Source: Candida dubliniensis CD36
Taxonomy: Eukaryota; Ascomycota; Pichiomycetes; Serinales; Debaryomycetaceae
Assembly: GCF_000026945.1 (NCBI RefSeq)
Contig: NC_012864.1
Span: 744,001-808,000, forward strand
Direction of reading: 5' to 3'
DNA: 64,000 bases
The first letter of the stretch is position 1, and each line of letters begins with the position of its first letter. The translations under genes were made by a program, and so were the position numbers. Positions 56,761-64,000 of this stretch are shown here, in pieces. Under the pieces are notes generated by a model. The model was not told the origin of the DNA. It saw nothing but the letters and a program-made list of their open reading frames with translations, and did not search any database.

Positions 56761-56967
56761 ATGTAATACTCTAGTTTTTAGACTTATTTAGAGTTGTATA
56801 ATACATTATTATGTTAGATTATTAATTAGATTTAGATTTATGAAACTTTTCACATTATACAATATAATCTATCCCTTTTTTTTTTGTATTATTATTATTA
56901 TTATTATTATCAATCTATATACATGTCTATACATCATTAACTCACCTCTCAATATTATTTCTTTCAT

Positions 56968-57255
56968 TTAATCATGAACTTTCCCTCTTAATTTAGGATA
57001 TAATCTTTGAGCATGATAATTTATTGTAGATAAAGATTCTTGTTGTGGTTTAAACGTTTCCATACAATTTTTTAAATCATTTTCAAATCCATTACATATT
57101 TGATTTCCTTCACCATTAGATGCCCAACAGTTTAATAATGATGACATAAATACAAAACATTGATTAGTTGATTTCCCAATCACTGGTTTACGAACTTTTA
57201 ATCTTGGTAATGGTGGTAGATTTTTTGGTGGTGGTCCAACTTTCTTAAATGGCAT
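56968..57255 (-). CDS. MRP10: Mitochondrial small ribosomal subunit protein Mrp10 (mS37)
   Basis: The 95-residue product has a twin CX9C motif: C-FVFMSSLLN-C and C-NGFENDLKN-C (about residues 33-69), forming a CHCH fold. The N-terminus is basic and Pro-rich (MPFKKVGPPPKNLPPLPRL), as in Mrp10. Yeast Mrp10 is imported into mitochondria, oxidised by Mia40, and assembles in the small mitoribosomal subunit. Length matches the family. The stop lies about 200 bp from that of TEF4, in convergent orientation. Confidence 0.88.
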   Translation of the reverse strand: MPFKKVGPPPKNLPPLPRLKVRKPVIGKSTNQCFVFMSSLLNCWASNGEGNQICNGFENDLKNCMETFKPQQESLSTINYHAQRLYPKLRGKVHD

Positions 57256-57691
57256 TATTTGATGGTTAAGTGTTTGTATGATATAGATTGAATAAGTATA
57301 GAATCTAACTTGTAAATGATGATGGTAGTTAAATAGATATATAAGACTTTGGTTAATGTGTTTTTTTTAAAGGGATTAGAAAAATTTTCAAATTCTTTTG
57401 GAGGGAGTGTTGTTTCTCTTCTAACAAGTTGATTGGTGTTGGTAGTGTACAATCAACCAACAGAAAAAAAAAAAAAAAAAAAAGAAGAAACATCATTTGT
57501 TTGATATTTACTCTAGGCAAGTATGTAGTTTATCAATGATCAAGAGGTAGTTATGCTCCAGCTTACAAGGAGTAGTAATTAAGTGAAGAGATTCATTATG
57601 GTATATGTTTAATCCGTATAAGATCCTCACAACATGTTAGCACTTTTTACCACTTATATAAATACATAATTATATATTTGAAAGATTTAAT
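57256..57691. other. Intergenic region, MRP10 to the mitochondrial-protein gene
   Basis: About 435 bp with no gene: the promoter of MRP10 and the 3' flank of the next minus-strand gene. A long A-run lies at 57,464-57,483. Confidence 0.6.
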
Positions 57692-59887
57692 TCATGCAAT
57701 AGTGGTAGTAATATAACGTTCATCAATTGTTTTAAATTTTATCTTTGTAAATTTCCGTTTTAAATTCATATTTTGTCTTTTCATAATTGATGATGGGAAT
57801 GGAGAAGAAATCCAATAAATTCGTTTAAAACAATTATCAGTATATGGATTAAAAATCACTGCATGAACACCATCATCATCATTATTGGCATTATCACGAC
57901 AACTCTTTCCTTCATTTGATTGGTTATTGTTATCATATGAGTTATTTTCTTCATGATTGAAAACATTCCAATTATTTAATCTTAAAGAATTTGTTGTTTG
58001 ATTCAAAGTATTATTATCAAAATATCGAGATAATTTGAATTTTATAATATATTTAATTTGTTTAATTAATTTCCTTTGAAATTCCAATTGTTGTCTTTGA
58101 GTTAAATATTTAATTTTTTGTAAATAATCAAATTTTTCATTAATATTAATTAAAAATATTTTAAAAATATGATTTAATAATTTCCGTTTAATAATTGGAG
58201 GATAATTTGTTCCATGATAAAAAACAGCATAATTTGGTAAAATATTGAAATTTTTCAGAATAATCCGTTCCACAGAAACTATATAACCTTGATACATCTT
58301 TTCTTTGAAAACAATTTCATGATGATTGGTTTTAATTTTTGAAGGAGAAGAAGCAAAGTTAGAAACCATTTGTTTGTCATTATCATTAGGGATTAATACT
58401 TTAATATTATCTGATTCTAAAGTGGTTTTAATTTGTTTATTTAAATCATTAATCATCATTTCAATTTCTTCTTCAATTCTTCTTATCACTGGACTATATT
58501 GTAAACTTGTTTCTTTTAATTTAATTTGTCTATAACCACCTTTCTTTATAACGATATATTTTTTTGGAGTTTTCCCATCAAATTTTCCTTTAGATTTAAG
58601 TGGCTGTTGTTTTTGTTGCTTCAGGGTCTGGTTCTTTTTTTGTTCATTGAATCTTTCCTGATATTCTTTTTGTAATTCTTTTAAAGGTTTAACCATACGA
58701 GGATCCCAAAGTGAATCAACCAATTTACCAGATTGTTTTTCTTCAACGAGTTTAAACCCCAAGGCAGCATCAATTTTATTCAATTCAATAATATTATCAA
58801 ATTGTGGCAAATCTTGTATAAATTCACGGGGCAATACAAGCCTATCTTTATTCTTTTGTTGTTGTTGGTGTAATGGCATTCCAAATAAACTTCGATCATA
58901 TCCAACAACATTATATTGATGTAAAATTTTATCATGAACATGTTCAAAAACTGTAGGATAAACGAAAAAATATCGAACTTCACCTCGACGATATTGTTTA
59001 AATTTCAGATTTATTCCTCTTAAAAATTGATCCAAATATAATAAATCATTTTTATAATCTATAAATGATTGTTTTAAAAATTGTAAATGCATAGATTTAT
59101 CATTATCTAATTGTGATAATTGTTGATAAATTTCTTCCACTTTTTCCATATCTTTCATATTAAAAATATTAATCATATCAGGAATTTGTCGTAATATTTC
59201 TTGACGATCAATTAAATATTCTGATTTGAAATGTTTAAATGGGAAATTTCGACCATCTAATGCAATTTGTTCTAAAAACTCTTTATTAGTCATTAATGCA
59301 ACAGTAACAAAGGCATTTTTAAGTTGTTCATGAATAATGTTTTCATCATTGGTTGTTGTTGTTGTTGGTTTATTTTTCCCCAGTTTCTTATTCTTTATTG
59401 GTTCAGAATTTTTTTTCTTGTTATTGTTATTAACACCATTTGAATCTGTCTGTCCATTGTTTCCATGTGAATTTGTTTTAGTGTTAGCATCGTTTGGAAT
59501 AGTTGATTTCAACTCGACTTCTTGCTGATCAGGTGGTATATCTGTAGTAGTGGTAGTAGTAGTGGTAGTGACCAACTGGTTGTCAGTTTTATCTTCTTCA
59601 TTATCATTTTCAGTTATTCTAGTAACACTTTCATCTTTTTCATTTTCAGTGTCATTTATCTTTTCATCTTTAATAGAGGAACTATTTGTTTTATTGTCCT
59701 TGGTTTTATTTGATCTATTAATTGTACCTTTTTGTAAATTCAACCCTAAATTCTTGAGTAATTCTTTAGTTTTTTCATCTTTTAGTAGGGTTGTACTTTG
59801 ATGAAATGATCGTTGATTGATTCTATAATGGCCCAAACAATAAGAATGTCTTAATAAATTCCTAGTTGATGATCGTAATAAATACAT
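57692..59887 (-). CDS. Putative mitochondrial protein, unidentified
   Basis: The 731-residue product starts MYLLRSSTRNLLRHSYCLGH, an Arg/Ser-rich, acid-free N-terminus typical of a mitochondrial presequence (to about residue 35). A disordered Lys/Asn/Thr-rich stretch (40-180) precedes a conserved-looking core (about 190-420: FLEQIALDGRNFPFKHFKSE, YFFVYPTVFEHVHDKILHQY, DAALGFKLVEE). Lys/Gln-rich and Ile/Asn/Lys-rich helical regions follow, and the C-terminus is basic. The combination suits a mitochondrial gene-expression or mRNA-handling factor, but I do not recognise the family and that is a guess from composition. Downstream of it in the same orientation lies MRP10. Confidence 0.8.
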   Translation of the reverse strand: MYLLRSSTRNLLRHSYCLGHYRINQRSFHQSTTLLKDEKTKELLKNLGLNLQKGTINRSNKTKDNKTNSSSIKDEKINDTENEKDESVTRITENDNEEDKTDNQLVTTTTTTTTTDIPPDQQEVELKSTIPNDANTKTNSHGNNGQTDSNGVNNNNKKKNSEPIKNKKLGKNKPTTTTTNDENIIHEQLKNAFVTVALMTNKEFLEQIALDGRNFPFKHFKSEYLIDRQEILRQIPDMINIFNMKDMEKVEEIYQQLSQLDNDKSMHLQFLKQSFIDYKNDLLYLDQFLRGINLKFKQYRRGEVRYFFVYPTVFEHVHDKILHQYNVVGYDRSLFGMPLHQQQQKNKDRLVLPREFIQDLPQFDNIIELNKIDAALGFKLVEEKQSGKLVDSLWDPRMVKPLKELQKEYQERFNEQKKNQTLKQQKQQPLKSKGKFDGKTPKKYIVIKKGGYRQIKLKETSLQYSPVIRRIEEEIEMMINDLNKQIKTTLESDNIKVLIPNDNDKQMVSNFASSPSKIKTNHHEIVFKEKMYQGYIVSVERIILKNFNILPNYAVFYHGTNYPPIIKRKLLNHIFKIFLININEKFDYLQKIKYLTQRQQLEFQRKLIKQIKYIIKFKLSRYFDNNTLNQTTNSLRLNNWNVFNHEENNSYDNNNQSNEGKSCRDNANNDDDGVHAVIFNPYTDNCFKRIYWISSPFPSSIMKRQNMNLKRKFTKIKFKTIDERYITTTIA

Positions 59888-61192
59888 GACTAAGTGTGTA
59901 TAATGATGGATGAATGAATGATTTTAAAATGCAAGTAAAATATTACAAAAAAAAAAAAAAATTGGGTGGGAGGACTAGAAGTTACCTCCTTGATTAATAA
60001 ATAAATAAATAAATAAACCTGTGTATCAATGATTTAATATTAAATCAGAATGAATTAAATAATGGAAGAAATAAAGGGTTTGCCAACCGAATCAAAAGAT
60101 CCAAATTTATAAAGAAGAAGAAGAATGATAATGATTAAATCACCACCACCACCACCACACCCTTTTTACTCCCACCAAACAAAATGCTCATTCTCTCAAT
60201 TTTGTATACCTCAATACACGACCTCCTCCTTCATGGAGTTTGGGAATGATTTCCAGTTTTTTTTTTGTACTCGTGTGCACGCCCGATTTTAAATATTTCT
60301 CTCCCCAAATCAAATAAGTTGCATTTAATTATCATTTTGCAGCTTTCATTATTTTCTGTAATTTTTTTAAATCTAGATTTCACTTTTTGTTAGTTTTATA
60401 TTAATTTTATATTAGAATTTGTTGTTCAGTCTCTGTTTTTTATATATTGGTAACAACATTGTGACAGGTTTCTGTTGTTGGTTGTTGTTTTTTTTTTTTC
60501 ATTATTCTGCTAGTTTGTTTCCTCTTCCCGATTATCGGCAATTTAAATCACAAACCAAACCATGGTACAACTGACGATAATCATTAAGACTATTGAAAGA
60601 TATTTGTTTTTGGTGTTATTTGTTCTAACACCATCAAATAAATAAACAGTACTCTTATAGTTGATTTGAGATATAAATGATATAACAGGTTTGTAGCCCA
60701 TCATATTATATTAGGGTACACCTGTTTGAGGTAACTTAACCACTTCTGTTTCAAAATTCACGATTTAAAACTAAGCACTGATGTTTCCTTACTCAAAACC
60801 CGGTTTCTTTTTTTTTTTTCAATCAATTTTCAAACCAATTTAATACGAAATAGTTTCCTCGTCAAATGTGTGTCAATATTTAGTTGGGATCATATTTTTC
60901 AAACACATTACGTCATTACAATATTGTAGATTCGAATAACTAGTAATACTAATAATAATATTAAAATTAAAAAAGAAAAAGAAAAAGATCTATAAACCCT
61001 AAAAAAACTGAATATTTGAAAAAATGGAAATTGTAGAATTGAAATAAAATCAATAAACCAAACTGTAAATTTGTGGTATATGTTGAACTAAAAAACGAGC
61101 GTAATCATTGAGAGAAATATAATAACAACAACATGTAGATATATAATGTGTTATTTATTGTCTTTCATGGGAGGGAAGGGGTGGGGGTATCA
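59888..61192. other. Intergenic region between the mitochondrial-protein and cyclin genes
   Basis: About 1.3 kb with no supported gene. It holds the promoter of the minus-strand gene starting at 59,887 and the 3' flank of the cyclin gene. Microsatellites: an A-run at 59,948-59,962, AAAT repeats at 59,998-60,017 and a CAC run at 60,142-60,158. Confidence 0.55.
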
Positions 61193-62290
61193 TTAAAAGT
61201 TATTAGCAACATTATAACCATAAGCTGCATGATAACCATATCCATAATTGTTATTACTAGTAGTAGTAGTAGTAGTAGTAGTATTACTAGTGTTTGAAGT
61301 GGTGGTTAATTTTCTTGATAAGAAATTCTTTAATTCTAATTCTTCTTTTTGTGCCGTCAATTCAATTATTGGATCAATGATTTGACAAGCACTATTGTTG
61401 CTATTATGGTTATTCTTGGTAATAATATTTTGATGAGTATGTTTTGGACTTATTGAATAAACACTACTTGGGGAATTATTTGAACCAAAGGAAGAAATAG
61501 AACTTGAAGAATCTTGACGATAATGATTGTTGTTGTTATAATGTATTGGTGATAAATGATCTGGAGAAATTGATGATGATCTCGATGAACGACCAGAACT
61601 GGTAGTTGTTGAGGAGGAAGAAGCAAGTGAACTTGTGCTTGAAGTTGTACTTGATCTGGATAAAGTGACTGGAGTAGTGATAGATACTGCAACAGCTGCA
61701 TTGGCCATTTGTTTGGCTTCTTGATTTTTTTGTTGAAGATATTTTTGGAATTTTTCTTGTTTAATAAGACCAGATTTAATAGGTTCCAAAAAGCTTTGTA
61801 AAGATTGACACATTTCTTCATTACTAACTTTTAAATCCCAATTTAATAAGAAAATCAATTGTCTTTCCATTAAATTAATATCTTTAACATTAAATAATCC
61901 ATCAGTATATTTAGCCCAATGTTTATTTTTAGGAGAAGAATCATTATGAAATTTTGATGATAATATTAAACAACTTAATAAAATTCTATGTCTAGTACAA
62001 GGTAATCCATGAGCATTTTTAGGTAATCTTGATTTCAATTTTTGTAAATAAATTAATGTAGCCATTAATGTTCCAGTATAAACATTAGTATATTTGACTA
62101 ATTTAGTTAAAAATGTCATTAATGAAGGTAATTGTTTAATAGTATTATTGGATGCAGTATAAGTTTTACTTTTGGTGTCTTCACAAGGAATAACTTGTAA
62201 AGTAGCAACAACAATCTTATGAATCATATCATGAGTGATTGGACCATTAAGGAATACTTTTAAAGCTTGTAAATCAATTGAAGAAACCAT
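61193..62290 (-). CDS. PCL1: Pho85-type G1 cyclin, Pcl1/Pcl2-like
   Basis: The 365-residue protein has an N-terminal cyclin box (about 45-175) of the Pcl1/2 kind: LPSLMTFLTKLVKYTNVYTGTLMATLIYLQKLKSRLP, GLPCTRHRILLSCLILSSKFHNDSSPKNKHWAKYT and LMERQLIFLLNWDL. The C-terminal half is Ser/Thr/Asn-rich and disordered, with several SP sites (phosphorylation and turnover are plausible). Such cyclins activate the kinase Pho85 at the G1/S transition and in polarised growth. The symbol is recalled for the C. albicans gene a few ORFs from TEF4; PCL2 is the alternative. The 5' non-coding region is unusually long, over 1.7 kb. Confidence 0.78.
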   Translation of the reverse strand: MVSSIDLQALKVFLNGPITHDMIHKIVVATLQVIPCEDTKSKTYTASNNTIKQLPSLMTFLTKLVKYTNVYTGTLMATLIYLQKLKSRLPKNAHGLPCTRHRILLSCLILSSKFHNDSSPKNKHWAKYTDGLFNVKDINLMERQLIFLLNWDLKVSNEEMCQSLQSFLEPIKSGLIKQEKFQKYLQQKNQEAKQMANAAVAVSITTPVTLSRSSTTSSTSSLASSSSTTTSSGRSSRSSSISPDHLSPIHYNNNNHYRQDSSSSISSFGSNNSPSSVYSISPKHTHQNIITKNNHNSNNSACQIIDPIIELTAQKEELELKNFLSRKLTTTSNTSNTTTTTTTTSNNNYGYGYHAAYGYNVANNF

Positions 62291-64000
62291 AATGAATGTA
62301 AAAAAAGATGTGTTGGAGTTTGAGTTGGAGTTAGAAATGAATGAATGAGAAAAAAAATAGTGATATATAATATAATGGGTAAGTATAATAATAACTGATT
62401 AATAAAAATATTCAGAAATTAAATTTAAATTTGAAATTTTGAAAAAGAATATTGATGATGATTTATATATTGCAAAAAAGGAATTGGAAAGGAGAATGGA
62501 AAACTCGAAATCAAAAACAAAAAAAAAATGAATTTTTCAAAACAAACTTAAAGAAAAAGAAAAAGAAAAATCTTAAAACAATAAACAAATAAACAATAAA
62601 AATATATAAAAGGCAGTAAGAAGTGTAAAAAGGAAAGGAGGTTATTGTTATTTGTAATTTGTGTTAGTTAGGGTTAATTAATCAGTTACTAAGTAGTAGT
62701 AGTGGTAGTAGTAGTAGTAGTTTATGAGAAGGTACAAAAAATAGATTTGGCGTGTTTTAATTTAATTTAATTTTCGCAGTAAAGTTTTTGTGGGCGACAT
62801 TATTCTAAAGGGGAAAAATTTGAAACTTAGGGTGGGTGGGCGGTGGGTGGTGTGATGGGTGGTGCCTTCTTATTTTTTTGGTGTCGCGTTTTTTTTTTTT
62901 TTTTTTTTTTTGTCAATTGTGCCTCGCCCCCTTTTTTCTTCTTCTTCTTCGATATTCAAGAGATTCATTAATCACATATTACATATTACATTTGATTTAT
63001 GATTAGAGAAGGGGAGGTTTGCCTTTACAACAAGTTTCATAACATACATAAAACACGTTAGAATTATACATATTACTTCTCTTACCTTTTTGACTCCTTT
63101 GTTATTTCTTGCAAGAGGTATTATCACTCCTCCTCATCAACCCAATCACCCAATCCAATTATCTTACAACTCTCAAACTTTCTCTTACTTGTTTCAGTTA
63201 AAATAACTCTTATTGTTTTCTTGTTTTTTTTTTCTTTCCATTTTCCTTTCCTTTGTTAAATCTCGCCTCATATTATTACCATTGCTTTTATCACACTATT
63301 ACTGCTACAATTTTCTAATAAATCTCATTGTCCAACACGTCTTGAAAATCTTTTGATTCTTCTTCTTTTTCTCTGCCTTTCGGTTATTATTGTTATATAC
63401 ATCCATTCATCCATCCACCCCCCTTTTTTTTTTTGTAAATTGTATACATTTTGCTCTTGTTCTTTACATTCTCGCCTTTTAGTTTCACTTTTGGTCCTAT
63501 ATTGTTTCTCCCGCCTCCACCTCCTTCTCCCTTTTTCTTTTTAACCGTATTGGTATATTACGTGTACCAACCAACCAACACACATTTGAAAATAATTTTT
63601 CACGTGTCACAATTATTATTATTCTCCCACACACGCACACCTCTCTGTTTCTCTCTTTACAACTATTATTTCAACAACAACTAACTTTACTTGATTATTC
63701 CTTTTAACAAAAAGAAATTAGTCTATTATTAAAGTTTAACTATTAGAATATTCTCTTGATGTACAATCATGCTAGATAATGTGTCTGTGTGTGGATATTT
63801 GATAAGTAATACTATTAAGGTTTCTAATGAATAGAAGGTGAAAGATTACAAGGTTTTTCATTATTATTATTATGACGTATTACTTATTATCATCACCATA
63901 GTGTGGTGTGTGATGTGTGATGTGTGGTCTGGTCTAGTTATTCTTTCTCTTCCTTTCTATATAATTTAATTATTCTCAGTTTTAAGTTATAGTTGTAAAT
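62291..64000. promoter_or_regulatory. Long upstream region of the cyclin gene
   Basis: About 1.7 kb with no supported gene, running to the window edge. It is marked by repeated simple tracts: AGT repeats at 62,693-62,720, GGTGGG repeats at 62,830-62,862, a long T-run at 62,890-62,911 and pyrimidine-rich runs between 63,220 and 63,545. Long intergenes are typical of regulated cell-cycle and morphogenesis genes in this genus. I see no clear MCB site (ACGCGT). The ORFs at 63,353-63,684 are translations of the pyrimidine runs. Confidence 0.4.

Noticed and set aside
1..64000. tRNA genes
   Set aside because: I looked for T-loop-like GTTCGA motifs on both strands; those found lie in coding sequence or lack any matching cloverleaf. 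A tRNAscan-SE run would settle it.

Overview
The window is fungal nuclear DNA, almost certainly Candida albicans or a very close CUG-clade relative. It is AT-rich and compact, with intron-poor genes carrying Asn/Gln/Ser-rich low-complexity tracts. Its centre is a tandem array of 2,106-bp units, each built from about 172-bp sub-repeats that contain SfiI sites. That is the RPS array of the C. albicans Major Repeat Sequence (MRS). In-frame CTG codons in these genes (for example codon 75 of the first kinase) would be read as serine.

Left arm (1-9,200): a PRR1/PRR2-type protein kinase, the Mediator tail subunit MED14, and a large, mostly disordered protein with a short conserved C-terminal domain. 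About 3.7 kb of non-coding DNA follows. It holds two degenerate LTR-like elements and an isolated relic of the RPS 29-bp core repeat (COM29).

MRS (about 12,950-39,850): the left block (HOK side by its position) has no intact gene. It holds a roughly 422-bp dimeric tandem repeat, an inverted third LTR-like element, and decayed coding sequence including an unmistakable fragment of a mitochondrial NAD-isocitrate dehydrogenase (IDH1-like) gene. The RPS array runs from 21,686 to 33,745: five full units and one partial unit, with no unit-to-unit difference noticed. The right block (RB2 side) holds a frameshifted FGR6-family gene and five roughly 195-bp tandem repeats whose internal hairpin stems change in a compensatory way. 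A 37-bp identical direct repeat lies outside each end of the MRS, 26.6 kb apart.

Right arm (40,400-64,000): BUB3 (spindle checkpoint), RKM4 (SET-domain methyltransferase), a leucine-rich-repeat/F-box-like pseudogene with three lesions, an FLC/TRP-like membrane protein, RPN11 (proteasome deubiquitinase), a half-length eEF1B-gamma paralogue next to full-length TEF4, MRP10, an unidentified mitochondrial protein, and a Pho85-type G1 cyclin (PCL1-like). These are ordinary single-copy housekeeping genes, each with its own promoter.

No tRNA, rRNA or CRISPR was found. The observations I rate highest are the covarying hairpin repeats in RB2, the direct repeat bracketing the MRS, the fact that both array edges fall inside COM29-like sequence, and the IDH1 relic in the HOK-side block.
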